Shown: positions 35,351 through 47,641, counted from the first letter of the stretch. The stretch: 64,000 nt of DNA from Trema orientale (GCA_002914845.1 JXTC01000491.1:121291-185290), one strand, 5' to 3'. Program-made: numbers and translations. The notes: a model not told the origin generated them from the letters alone.

Positions 35351-38258
35351 CACTACAAGAAAATAAGAGTTTTACCTGCACATTTTTGTATAGCTAAAAA
35401 GCCAGAAATGTAGATAAAATTTTTTACCTACACATTTGAAAATTATCAAAATATGTGGGCAATTCTATGTAGAGAAATGTGTTTACCTACACATTTTCTA
35501 TGTGTGGATAAATAACATTTTATCTACATAAATTATGTGTAGGAAATAGCTCTTCAATGTGTAATAAAATAAGATAATTATGTGGTGATGAGGTGTTAGA
35601 TGATCTGGATTATGACATGACAATGATATGGCGATGATATGGAAAGCATACTAAATTAGACACATGACAATTTTCTTATATATATTGAGAAAAAAAAATT
35701 TGGTACAATTTTGTAGCTTGAGAATTCGTCAGGTTCAATTGTAATTTAACAAAGTTGTTTAAAAATAATTTTTTGTCTACTGTTACAATTTTATTTTGTT
35801 CAAATTTTGTCTATACTTGTTATAAATTAAGATCTTGACTCCATCCCTTCCTTATTGTTTAACACAGTGCCAACAATTCGGACAACTTTTTTTTCTCTTC
35901 TCATGCTGATTTAGCCTTCCTAAAATGGAAAAAAAATTAAGCAGAAAAATATTTAATCTACAATATATGTTGGAGAAGGACTAAATTAATTCTATTATTT
36001 TTATGATTTTTTTTTAATTTTTCAGAAACATTTAAATGTATCAAAAAAAATATTAGCGTGATAAATGAAATATAAAATTTTTTAACAACAAGGAAGAACT
36101 AAAACAAAAAACTTGAGAAATTTTTGTATATCATAATTGATTATATAGATTACTTATCTTTCAATTAGATTGGCATTTGCATATTAGAGAAAACTATGTA
36201 AAAATACATGTGTATAACATACTAATATATCGTGCCTACGTACTAACATATCGTGCCGTGGTGTGCCAATAAGTCATATCGTGCCATGCAAATAGGTGTA
36301 CCGCGACATGCTCACTTCATTGTGCTTAACTTATGAGCCTAATACGGTTCATATAACTGGACCGTAATTGGTACAGCCTATATTTTGGAGTATCGTGCTA
36401 TGCTTTGTCATGTTATACCGTGGACGTCCTAATGGAATGACCCGACTCTCTTGACAACTCTATATGTAAGTATAGTTATTCTATTTCTATACATAAAATG
36501 TATAAGCAAAAAAGTTATAGATACTACGTCAGCAATGGGAAGAATTTCAACCCATTCCTGTGTTAATAAAGCTCTTTCAATAATATGCAATGTATCTGGA
36601 AAAAGATGTCAAATGCCACATCAACAACAATTTTTAGGTGAAGAAATTCATGTAAGTGAATTGAAATATCTAATTGATTTTTGTTGACTTTTGGATTTTT
36701 TGAGTGTGTATTTTTTTAAAATTTACTAATTGCGCATTATTTATTTGTTTTAAAATAAGCTAATAATAGTCATAAAAGTAAAAAAATAAAAGTAATAAGT
36801 AATAAGTGGCCATTAACGAAAAGATTAAAAATTTTATGACACGAATCGTCACAGGAGTTCATAGAAGTGGAAATTACTATTTCACAAATTCATAGAAAAG
36901 ATAAAACCTAAAGTAAAAAAATGTACAATAAGTGGGTGATCTTAGTAGCTGACTAGTAGACACTCATATTGACTTACCTTAACATTAAGGGTTCAATTCT
37001 CAGTAAACATAATATTCTAGGTTTTTCTATTTTTTTCCTTTTAAAAATAAATTAAAAAAATAGGAAAAAAAAAAGATATGCTGGACAAAAGGTCTGAACA
37101 TCAAAATTACCTATGTCAACTCAACATTACACTATATTTATGTTATTATACATAAAATATCAAAAGATATTATCTATATCAAACAATATAGTTTTTTATG
37201 GTAAAAATTCACTGAAAAGGCAACAAATATTATATTAACAATGAGAAAAATCCTCTACCACTGATGTGTAAGTACAACTTTTGTTCTACAAATATAATAT
37301 GTAAGGTGCCGAATTTATCATCAATAGATTAAAATTACCTCCTACTCATTTATAGGTAAAGCTTTATTCTTAAACATTAAAGTGTGGGAAAAAGATATCG
37401 GATGCCACATCAACAATGGAGAAAATCTTCTCCCACTAATTAGTAGGTAAATCTCTCTTCTTCTTTTTTTATTGATTTCAACTCATTCATGTGTTGATAC
37501 GGCTTTTTCCGTACACATACAATATGTAGGAAAAAAGACGTTAAATGCCACATCAGCAAAACTTCTTGGCAAGAAATAATATTTTTTGGTACAAAAGATC
37601 TCCTGAAACTTATGTGTGGATATAATTCTATTCCTAAATATTATATATGTGGGGAAAAATGAACAAAAGTCCACGTCAACAATGCAAAAAATTACTTTCC
37701 ACTCATGTGTCAATAAAACTCTTTCCATGCACATATAATGTGTAAGGAAAAACATGTAAAATGTTACATCAACAACACTTTTTGGGCTCTAAATAGCAAT
37801 TTTTTCTACAGAAAATTTTTAAACATTGATATGTGGGTAAAATTCTATTCCTACATATGAAATATGTAGAGAAAAATGCACAAACATCCACGTCAACTAT
37901 ATGAAAATTACTACCTACTCATGTTTGGATAAAACGCTTTTCGTACACATACAATGTGTAGGAAAAAAGACATAAATTTCGGCGCTCAAGATCAATTTTG
38001 GAGGGAAAAATTCCTTCTCACTCATATGTATGCAAAGCTCTTTGCTCACACATCAAATGTGTAATGGAAAAGGAACAAAATAACAAGTGTTGGCAAATCC
38101 AATTACCCATACAAATATTTGTGTATATAATTATATCTGCTAAGACAAAAAATGTAATTGACATTTCACGTAAAAATATGTGAGGAATGGTAGAAGCGTC
38201 CACATAAATATATGTGTAGAACAAAATTGTGCGGGTAAAGATCAAATTTCTTGTAGTA
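35351..38258. mobile_element. Second, nested CACTA-like element with repeat arrays
   Basis: The left end is CACTACAAGAAAA. The right end, reverse-complemented, is TACTACAAGAAAT, and the two arms stay alignable for about 40 bases (TTTTACCTGCACATTTTTG against TTTACCCGCACAATTTTG). The flanking triplets TTA and TAA do not match exactly. The interior consists of diverged copies of units with an ACACATA/TATGTGT dyad and the phrase GCCACATCAACAA or TCCACGTCAACAA. No transposase is visible, so it depends on an autonomous relative. Confidence 0.75.
36930..37078 (+). mobile_element. SINE-like insertion in the inner CACTA element
   Basis: An A-box-like stretch (TTAGTAGCTGACTAGTAGAC) and a B-box-like stretch (AGGGTTCAATTCTCAG) are about 45 bases apart, and the sequence ends in an A-rich tail. 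It interrupts the repeat units of the inner CACTA element. Target duplications were not resolved. Confidence 0.5.
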
Positions 38259-38975
38259 TAATTATATGTTGTTGAAAGGAAGAAATTACATACACAAAAA
38301 TTAAGCATCAAATTACCAAGTTCAAGGAAAGAAGATAAAAATGAACAATTACAAAATGTTATAATATATTTCAATTTCACAAGCATAATCTCTTGGATTA
38401 GCCCCAAAAGCACCCAAATAATTTTACACAAGATCTTTTACAACCTACACCTTTAACTAAAATCATAAATTCAAAAACATATACAACCAAAAATAAGACT
38501 AATCTTACATAAGCAATCGAACAAGTAAGAAAATTTATTAAACTTACATTTACAAAGAACACATACCTTGCCCAAGCAATTAGAATGACCGAACTCAAAT
38601 CCAATCCTTCAAAGGTGAAGAAAAACAAGATTAAATGTGGAGAAACGGAAGAAAAAATGGATTAAATGGCCGAAAATGAACAAAATGTGAAAGAAGAAGG
38701 CAAAATACATGTTTTTACTTTGTTAGAGGCTAATTTCACGAACTTGGGAATAGAGGAACTGTTGAATAGAGGAACCCAACCGAATCTAATTCCTCCAAAA
38801 TCTCCAAAAATCAAGCTAAATACGAGAATCAGCCAAAACATTGGAATTAGATGATGAAAAATACTGGAAAATGATGTGAAATAGTGAGAATGGGGCGGGG
38901 AGGAGAAGGGAGAGCCGTTAAAAGTGAAATGGGACTATTTGTTGGGGGCTCGGTCTCGTGCCCTAAAAAAGAGAA

Positions 38976-39006
38976 TAGACGATGGGTTCCTCATACCCAT
39001 CGTCTA
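38976..39006. repeat. Perfect 12-bp hairpin in the CACTA subterminal region
   Basis: TAGACGATGGGT and its exact complement ACCCATCGTCTA are separated by seven bases. It belongs to the GACGA-type subterminal words of the outer CACTA element, which in this superfamily are transposase binding sites. Confidence 0.8.
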
Positions 39007-39084
39007 TTATGGCCAAAAACTTTCAATCCCTAAAGTGAAACGCACTGTTTCAAGTAACTTGAAAAAAAAAAAAAGAGGAGAATA

Positions 39085-39475
39085 GATCACGATTTTCTCT
39101 AAAACTGTCGTCCACAATCAAAATTTTTTTTCAATAATGCGTTCTTTTTAGCCTGAAATAATTTTGAAAAAAAAAATTTTAGAAAGAGGAGAATACATGA
39201 CGATTTTTGCTAAAACTGTCATCTATAGTCAAGAATTTTTTTTTAAAAAAAATGCGCGTTTTCAAGTGTACTTTTATCTTGAAATAATTTTGATTTTTTT
39301 TTTAAAAAAGAGGAGAATAGATGATGGTTTTCGCTAAAACCGTCATCTATAGTCAATAAAATTTTTTAATAACGTGCATTTTCAAGTGCGCTTTTATCTT
39401 GAAATAATTTTGCAAAAAAAAAAAATTAAAAAAAAAGAGGAGAATAGGTGGCGGTTTTCTTCAATACCCGTCGTC
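39085..39475. repeat. Subterminal tandem repeats of the outer CACTA element
   Basis: Four diverged copies of a unit of roughly 100-125 bases, each beginning with GAGGAGAATA (about 39075, 39187, 39310, 39437) and containing a CTAAAACTGTC or CTAAAACCGTC word and TCTATAGTC. Arrays like this near the ends are normal for CACTA elements. Confidence 0.75.
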
Positions 39476-39698
39476 TATAGTGTCTTAGTATTCTCAAATG
39501 TCACCTTTAGACGACGTTTTTCCTCGAAAATATCATCTTTACTCCTCCCGCCCCGTCTTCTAAAAACAAATTTGTAGCAGTGAAACATATATATCATCAC
39601 AGCACATGATAAAACATAGATCTTTCTAAATGCAATTAGCTCTTTCAGACCCTAAAGACCTCTTGTCAACAATAGAGAAGAAGGACAGGGTCTCGAGG

Positions 39699-40991
39699 TG
39701 AAAGGATAAAATCTGTTGTCATTTAATATATTGTAACATCACTATATATTTTGACTACCAGTAATTCTGGGTTAATATTGCAACATCACTAGAATATTTG
39801 ACTTGATATTTTTTATGTATTTGTCGGAATTTTACAGCTATCATATGATTGCATATTTGTTCAATTAGTTGTGTTTTGATCAGAAATAATAGTGATTAAT
39901 GTTTGCCTTGCAGGAAAATTATATTCACATTTTTTCTTAAATATTTAGGTATTTTTTAATGAAGATTGATTATTGTGTGATTACTAATCATGACTGATTA
40001 ATCCTTCTAGAAATAATCAATTCTGATCCTAATCAATCAGATTATAATTGTTGGGTTAATTTTATCTAATTACTTTGATAGCTTGTATTTTTATGAAAAT
40101 TACCTTGTAGCATGAAAGTGTAAATGCTTATCTCTTGGGTTGTCGTATCCTTATTTATACTTAGTTAATTCTTATTGTGTGTGAACACTTTTTATTTAAT
40201 TGATTTGTGTAAAAATCAAAATTGCTATTTTATGTAACAAATCAACGTTTCTTTAGAAGGTTACAAATCTGGCTATTTTAGACAGGACCGATATTGTAAC
40301 ATCACTGTGCAAAATCAGTAATAATTTTAGATCAACCATGATTACGAAAATTTTATCATTGACTGATCTAATTGACTTCCAGTCAGCATTTATGATGATT
40401 ATAACGTGTCTTGCAGACTGCCAAGATTTGGAAGACCTCAAGCACTATAAATAGAAGTCTCGGTAAGAGTCCTTAGTATGCCATGTATATTTGTGATTGC
40501 CATTAGTGCAATACTTTATTAAATCTGTCTATACTTTGTATTGTGAGACTAGGAGAGATTCTTAGTCGTAAGAGTTCTTCTAGAGAAGTACAAGTGCTTC
40601 AGGAGAAGTGCAACAAGTCTTCAGGCAGGAGAAGGCAAGTTCCGAGAAATCTAAAGGGAGTTAAGATGAAAGGAATCACATCAAGTCAATGGGAACTCAC
40701 TAGACGGATTAGTAAAAGAGTACTTGCACGTTCTAACATTTAAAGGAAGGAGTCTTTTAAATTTAATTAATGTTTGTACTCACATTGATCTTTACTAATA
40801 AGTTTATTTCTCTGGGCGTGGCCCCTTGGATGTAGACTCTCGGAAGATAGTTGAACAAAGTAAAAATATTGTGTGTCAAGTTCTACTTTTCGATGTCACA
40901 ACATCTATATTACAGTTTTCTGCAAACTACCTTACATAATTAATTGGATAATTAATTATATTCGGTAAGAATACAAGAAATGGTCGTAACA
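39699..40991 (+). repeat. 5' LTR of the deleted Sirevirus-like element
   Basis: It starts TGAAAGGATAAAAT and ends GGTCGTAACA. It aligns along its length with 44838-46075, including the ATAATTAATTATATTCGG stretch near the end, with a few short indels. It carries several near copies of the TGTTRYAACA dyad. Confidence 0.9.
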
Positions 40992-41010
40992 ATTGGTATC
41001 GAAGAGGGTC
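40992..41010 (+). other. Primer binding site, degenerate
   Basis: ATTGGTATCGAAGAGGG follows the 5' LTR directly. It corresponds to the usual TGGTATCAGAGC Met-tRNA site with changes after TATC. Confidence 0.75.
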
Positions 41011-41063
41011 ACGAACGATTTATTTTGTGAGATCTTCTGGATTTTTTACCATAAATTTCAGGT

Positions 41064-42908
41064 ATGTTAATTCTTGCCGAAGGTGGGTCCATTCTACACC
41101 CTCCACTACTTGCTGGCACTAATTATTTTTATTGGAAGGCACGTATGAAGGCATTTATTAGGGCTATTGATGAAAAAACTTAGAGATCCGTTCTTACTAG
41201 TTGGAGTCCTCCAACTACTAAGGACAATAAAGGGAAGAGTATTCCTAAACATGCATTTAATTGGCCATCTGATGATGACAAACTTGCTAATTTCAATTCC
41301 AAAGCTCTACATGCCATTCTTAATGGAGTTGATGTAATTCGAATCAAAATAATTACAAATTGTGAATCTGCCAATGAGGCATAGGACATTTTACAAACTC
41401 AATTTGAAAGTTCTGGAGATATGAAAAGAACCAAATTGGTGATTTTATCCTCTAAATTTGAGGAATTAAAATTGAGAGAGGATGAAATCCTGTCTAAATA
41501 TTTTACTAAATTATATGATATTTCTAAAGAGGCTTTTGCTCTTGAAAAACGTTTTTCGGATGCTAAAATGATTAGAAAAATATTTCGGTCTTTACCTGAC
41601 AGACTTCAACCAAAGCGACAGCCATTGAAGAGAGCAAGAACCTCGACACCATGAAGGTTGAGGAACTGATAGGATTTTTGCAAATATATGAGATGAATAT
41701 CAAGCATAGGAAAAAGGACAAAACTATTGCCCTTAAAGCAGCCTTAGAATCGGCTATAAGTGAAAAAGGAGACGGTGATGTCGAGCTTGCTCCATTGACT
41801 AAAAATCTCAACAGGTTTTTGAAGAAAATGGGTAGCAACTCAAATAACGGTAAGTCCACTCTACCTAAATCTGATGTTTCAAAAGATATAAAGAAAGGTA
41901 TTTCAGTGTAGGGAGTGTGAGGGTTATGGACACATACAAGCTGAATGTGCTAACGCCCTAAAGAAGAAATCTAGGGCTATGACTACCTCTTAGAGTGATG
42001 AGGAATTCGAAAGCAGGCAAGAGGAAGATGAAACACATGTAAGTAATTATGTTGCTTTTGTTGTTTCATTAGTTTCAGATGACACGTGTTCTGTGTAGAG
42101 TTCTACAGATAATGTTACAACACAGCCTATGTCTGGCAGTAATGTTGTAACATCAGACATGATATATGATTCTGACAGTGATGAATCCGAACTAGATGAA
42201 GAATCAATTCGAAGATCCTATGAGAATTTGTGTTCTCAATAGATTAAAGTTGTAGAACAGAATAGATCTCTTGAAGGGAGAATCTATACTCTTATCTAAT
42301 ACAAGGAGAACTCAGAGATAAAGGTGCAAAAGTTGGAAACTTTGTTGGCTAAAAAAGAAGCAAAGTTACAAGAAGTATCAGCAGAGCTTGATATGACTAA
42401 AAAGTCCTTAAAAATGCTAAAATCTGGAACAGCTAAATTATATCATATCCTGTCTGTCGGTAAATCTGGGTCAAATCATCGAAGACTCGGATTTAAAAGT
42501 GAGAATTCAAATTCAAAAATTATTTTTATTAAGAGTTCTTTTTTTAACTCGGTTGCAAGAACCGGCATTAATGTTACAACACAAAAGAAGTTTCATATTG
42601 TAACACAGAATAAATCAACTGCAATATCAGTTTTTAGAAAACATGCTAATGTTGCGATACGAAAATCTCATGTTGAAATACATAGCAAACCAGCAGGATT
42701 TAACTCCATGAGAAACCGTGGTAAGTTCGTTCTAACTTGTCATTTCTATGGGGTTAAAGATCATATCAGACCTATGTGTTTTACTATGAGAAATTTTTTA
42801 GAAATAACTATTATTCATGTGAAATACCATTTCAAAGAAAGACACCAAAGAAAAAAAATGATTTTTCAAGAAAAACTCGTAAAGTTTGGGTTAAAAAATT
42901 TGAATTAA
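41064..42908 (+). pseudogene. Gag of the deleted Sirevirus-like element
   Basis: From the ATG at 41064 the frame carries copia gag features (GTNYFYWKARMKAF, ILQTQFESSGDMKRTKL, RKIFRSLPDR). In-frame stops occur at 41181, 41382, 41991, 42096, 42240 and 42297. One base is missing near 41610 and a compensating shift lies near 41900. A CCHC knuckle (CRECEGYGHIQAEC) lies near 41910-41950. A coiled coil follows (KKEAKLQEVSAELDMTKK). A second knuckle near 42738 reads CHFYGVKDHIRPMC and has lost a Cys. It cannot make a full protein. Confidence 0.85.
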
Positions 42909-42937
42909 ATTGTTTTGGATCTTTTACTTGTTTTAGA

Positions 42938-43434
42938 ACATGTTCTACTAACGATTGGTATTTCGATAGTGAATGTTCCAGGCATATGACAAGTGGCAAA
43001 TCTATTCTTGTGAATTACGAGATTGACACTGAAGGTGTTGTAACATTCAACAATGGTGTAAAAGGAAGAGTTCTTGGAAGAGGAACTCTTAATGTTGAAG
43101 GTTTTACCAAATTTCAGGATGTTTTACATGTTGAGAGACTTATGGCTAATTTGATTACTATAACTCAAATTTTCGATCTAAACTTTAATGTCAATTTCAC
43201 TCGTGATAAGTGTGTTATTTTTTATGAATGTGGTAAATCAGTTTTGGAAGGATTTCGGTCCAAAGACAATTGTTATATTTTGACAAAACTAAATTCATAT
43301 AATAGTGCATCTGTGAATGAATCTAATTTATGGCATGTTAATATAAACTTAGTTGAGAATAAAATTATTTTGGAGCATATAGAGACTGACAAATAGCTTG
43401 CAGATATTTTTACAAAAGCTCTAAGAATTTGATC
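42938..43434 (+). pseudogene. Protease fragment joined to the end of RNase H
   Basis: The frame reads WYFDSECSRHMTSG, the copia protease active site with Asp-Ser-Glu in place of Asp-Ser-Gly, then VTFNNGVKGRVLGRGT and the pre-integrase segment ending NLWHVN. Within about a dozen codons it becomes EHIETDK, a stop, then LADIFTKAL, which is the extreme C-terminus of copia RNase H. Everything between, normally about 1000 residues, is missing. The frame is shared across the junction up to the TAG at 43394. Confidence 0.85.
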
Positions 43435-44837
43435 TATGTGAACTAATGTTGTAACATTAACAGTCAAAGTTAAAAATATTATTTGTGAAACCTAAAAGAT
43501 CTAGAAAAACGATGAATTTGTTTTTATTATAAATTATTTTTATACATAGTTCTTATTATTTTTATCATGCAAGTATTACTGGATAATTCTAAAGAAAGAT
43601 TGAGAATCCTTGATTATTTTATGACTGACAAGTGTGACATGTTTTGATCTCAGCTTTATTTTGTGAATACATGTATTATGATCAGATGAGCTACCTACAT
43701 TGATGTGTGAAAGCCATACATGAGTAATTTGGGCCTATGTATCACAAATACAGTAGAGATCCATCATAATAAAAGGGCTACCTCAGTAATAGTATGAAAG
43801 CTACTGGTCATGAAAAGATCATTACCTTAGTTGTTATCAATGTTACAACATCACCTATTTATGCAGTAGCAAAAATTAATTCATGCTGCTCTATTTTATG
43901 TGAGATCAATTATTTTTGGTATGTCAATTATTTCTCAAGCTTAAATGATCAATCAATCTGAAGAATCTTCTAAAAGTCGTGATTTTTGAAAATAATAAGA
44001 ACTGTGTGTATTAAAATATTTTAGAATTGGAATAAATTCATCAATTTCTTTTTGTCTACAGGGTTACTATATATAATATTGACTGAGACTGCGTAATCAA
44101 TGTTACAACATGGAATAAACTGGGCTTATATATATATATATATATTTTTTAAAAAAATCTAACGACTTTTTAGACAGCTGATGCTAATGTCATCTCTACA
44201 TGATCTCATGTTGGTCTCTTGTTTAAATCCCTAATTTTACTCATCTCACTACACTCACAATTTTTTCTTGAATTATCTCTATTTTCACCATTGTTTGTTT
44301 GAAGTTTCCTCTTTGTGTTGCAATAGTCCTGAAAAATGGTGAATACCCATAGTGGAAAGAAGAGTGATTCTCCAGCCACTCTATTTTATTTCTTTTCTTC
44401 TCTAATTTACGATGCTCATAGCAAGGGGGAGTTTACTAAAGGTGAGTCATGAAAGCCAGTGAAAAAAAAAGAAGATCATCGTGATATTATCAAGTTTCTC
44501 ATTTGATGAGAAAAGTAAGTTGTTCTCTTGATATTAGGGGCATCAATCAAGGGGGAGTATATTCTGTTAAATTTACTTCTTTTATTTTCTGCAGGATTTG
44601 GCTCATGTTAAGAATTTTCTATGAATGGTCTATTATATAGCATTTGGTTTTTATATGCTATATTTTGTCTTGTTATAACTTCTGCGAGTTTAATATTATG
44701 TATATTCCCTCATGCCTTTGGCACTTTTTGACAAAAAGGGGGAATATGCAAAATTCTGGGGCCAAACACAAATTGTTTTTGCAGGGCCTAACTTCTTTTT
44801 TGTAGGTACAAATATTTTGCCTAAAAATACCAAAGGG
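43435..44837 (+). other. 3' non-coding region with repeated polypurine tracts
   Basis: About 1.4 kb between the pol remnant and the 3' LTR with no coding frame. GGGGGAG-type tracts occur near 44424, 44548 and 44735, and a shorter ACCAAAGGG abuts the LTR. Two exact TGTTACAACA words are at 43841 and 44101. A TA run lies near 44130. Confidence 0.75.
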
Positions 44838-46075
44838 TGAGATTAAAATGGCAACATCTGTTGTCATATAAGATGTGCAACATCACTGTATGTTTTGACT
44901 AACAGTGATTCTGGGTTAATATTGCAACATCACAGTAATATTTGACCTGACATTTTTGATGTGTTTATCTGAATTTCACAACAGTCACATGATTACATAT
45001 TTATTCAATTATTTATATTTTGATCAGAAATATTAGTGATTAATATTAGTCTTGGAGGAAAATTATATTCACATATTTTTTTCTTATTTAGGCATTGTGA
45101 TTGCTAATCATGATTGATTATTCCTTTTAGAAATAATCAATTCTGATCCTAATTAATCAGATTATAATTGTTGAGCAAATTTTATCTGATTGCTTTGACA
45201 GCTTGTATTTTTATGGAACCTATCTTGTAGTATGAAAGTGTGAATGCTTATCTCTTGGGTTGTCATTTCCTCATTTATACTTAGTTGATTCTTATTGTGT
45301 GTGAATACTTTTTATTTGATTGATTTGTGTGAAAACTGAAATTGCTATTTCATGTAACAAATCAACGTTTCTTTAGAAAGTTACAAATCTGGCTATTTTA
45401 GATAGGCTTGATGTTGTAATATCACTGTGGAGAATCAGCAATAATTTCATATTAGCCTTGATTACGAAAATACTATCGATGACTGATCTAATTGACTTCC
45501 AATCAGCATTTATGATGATTATAAAGTGTCTTGTAGATTGCCAAGGTTTGGAAGACCTCAAGCACTATAAATAGAAGTCTATGTTAGAGTCCTTAGTGTG
45601 CCATGTATATTTGTGATTGCCATTAGTGCAATACTTTGTTAAATTTGTCTATACTTTGTATTTTGAGATTAGGAGGGATTCTTAGTCATGAGGGTGCTTC
45701 GGGAGAAGTGCAACAAGTCTTCCGGGGAAGGCAGATTCTGAGAAATTTAAAGGGAGTTCATACGAAAAAAATCACATCAAGTCGAGGGGAGCTCGCTAGA
45801 TGGATTAGTGAAAGAGTACTTGCATGATGCAACATTTAAAAGAGAGAGTCTTTTAAATTTGATTAGTGTTTGTACTCACGTTGATCTTTACTAATAAGTT
45901 TATTTTTCTGGGTGTGGCCCCTTGGATATAGACTTTCAAGAGATAGTTGAATTAAGTAAAAATATTGTGTGTCAAGTTCTACTTTTCGATGTTACAACAT
46001 CTATATTACAATTTTCTACAAACCACCTTACATAATTAATTATATTCGGTAAGAATACAAAAAACGGTCGTAACA
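44838..46075 (+). repeat. 3' LTR of the deleted Sirevirus-like element
   Basis: It starts TGAGATTAAAATGG and ends CGGTCGTAACA, followed by the CGAGG duplication. It is 1238 bases against 1293 for the 5' copy, the difference being short indels. Confidence 0.9.
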
Positions 46076-47518
46076 CGAGGTCACACAACAAGATTAGACG
46101 CACAACAGCTAAAGGTCTGGGGTCCTATGAGGCGTGACCTCCAAGTCATGCCATGAAGCAAACACATGGCAGTGATTCAAGCAGTATCAAGTACTAACCT
46201 TGAAAAAGATCTTAGATGTCAGTGGTCTCAAAGATAGTGGTGCTTCAGCCATAAAAAATTGCAAACGGTGCCTCCACTAACAGGTCAAGAGATTATCTCC
46301 TTCTTATCTACAAGGACATCCCCTAAGGGATCAATACGTGAAATCATGGCCACTCAATTTTGGTTTGCTTTAAGTACGTATGAATGCATTGTAATGTGCT
46401 TGATTTTAGATCATCATCTCTTTTGTATACTCTGTCTTGAGCAAATTATTGACTTAAGCATCGGAGTCTCTTGCAAGTGACAACTACCACTGTATGATTC
46501 CCATGCTAATGCAGAGGATATCTAAATGCAGCGAGAATACGTGGATGATTAGAAAACTGCATTTACAATATAATTCGTGGTCCTAAATTTGAAAACTATA
46601 GTCACCAAGTATAACACAAACTTTTTACTTTCTCTATTGTATGCCATTTATTGACGAATGACCCATCATATGTCAAAAAGTTCTCGATGAAATGAAAAAT
46701 TAAACTCTTTAAAAGGATTTAAAAAGTCGCTAAGATTGATCAAGAAATAGGCTTTTTAGTTAAATGAAAAAAGTACTTTGAAGTGCAAGTATAAATTTCT
46801 ACAATTTTAATCTAATGTTTTGGGTTCTATAAAATTATAGCTCCAAATTTCAAATTTCCAAAAATGTATATACTCTACTCATGAAATAACTAATTTACCC
46901 TTCATTTAATACTGATTAAATTGAGGTTTGCTTATTCTAGTTTCTAAACACATAAATTGTATTATAATTTTGCAAAAAATAAATAAAAATAAAACCTTTA
47001 GTTTCATATGATTTATTTTATTTTTCACATTTTTTGGTTTAATTAATTTTTCATTTATTTTGTTGTTTGGTAATAAGGATATAAAGGACAATTTTGATTT
47101 TTAATACCATAAATCGCTTAAAATATAGGTAGAGGATATAAAGTTTATAAAATTTGAACTCTTGAGGTATAATTTTATGGATGCCAAAACACACACAGGA
47201 TTTAAATTCCAAAAAATGCGTACTTCAGGTATTTTTTTTGCAAATTTTATTTCCTCGTATTTTCAAAAGCTTTAGCCACTAGATACAATAATAGATGGAA
47301 ATTAAAATGAGGATGCTTAGAAAGCTTCTCGTTAAGAGTTTTCTAACAAAGGTAACTCCTGAAGAACCTCTTTCATATGAATGAGATAAGGTTAGTCAAA
47401 CGTATATAATTCATTGTCAATATAGGACAAGGGGCATTTTCGTTTTTTGGTTATTTGAGATTAATCAACTTTTTTGCTTGAATTGAGATTAATCTACCTA
47501 TATATACGAGACGAAATA
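46076..47518. other. Intergenic, no gene seen
   Basis: AT-rich flank of the retrotransposon. Frames near 46259-46480 have no recognisable domain. Confidence 0.5.
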
Positions 47519-47641
47519 GGTTGGCTCAAGTAGTAAGAGTACTCATTATCTGGGATCTCAGTCCTAAGTTCGAGTCATACCGAGGGTAGGCATGAAAACC
47601 TATTATCCCTAATAGGGTGAGGTGGGGATGGGATTGGATAG
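47519..47641 (+). mobile_element. SINE-like sequence
   Basis: The stretch has an A-box-like TTGGCTCAAGTAGTAAGAGT and a B-box-like AAGTTCGAGTCATACC, then a body with a small hairpin (TATTATCCCTAATAGGG). It abuts the start of the next LTR. No A-rich tail is visible, which suggests the LTR insertion may have removed or displaced it. Confidence 0.6.

Larger units (their letters stand above)
32199..39582. mobile_element. Non-autonomous CACTA (En/Spm) transposon with nested insertions
   Basis: The left end reads TACTACTACAAAA and the right end, reverse-complemented, reads CACTGCTACAAA. Both sides are flanked by AAA (32196-32198, 39583-39585), the 3-bp duplication expected for CACTA elements. GACGACG words occur just inside both ends (TTTAGACGACG on the left, CGTCGTCTAAAGG on the right strand). 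About 120-base subterminal repeats fill 39085-39475. No transposase frame was found. A solo LTR and a second CACTA element lie inside. Confidence 0.75.
39699..46075 (+). mobile_element. Internally deleted Sirevirus-like Ty1-copia retrotransposon
   Basis: Two LTRs (39699-40991 and 44838-46075) with TG...CA ends flank a 3.8-kb interior. The element is bounded by CGAGG on both sides (39694-39698 and 46076-46080), a perfect 5-bp target duplication. The interior has a primer site, a decayed gag and a protease. It then jumps from the pre-integrase motif to the last residues of RNase H, so integrase and reverse transcriptase are gone. The gag has two CCHC-type knuckles, and several polypurine tracts precede the 3' LTR, which places it with the Sireviruses. 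Movement would have needed proteins from a relative. Confidence 0.9.

Noticed and set aside
38666..38854. 62-codon plus-strand frame MAENEQNVKEEG as a CACTA protein
   Set aside because: No recognisable domain, no splice context and very AT-rich surroundings; not enough to call a gene.
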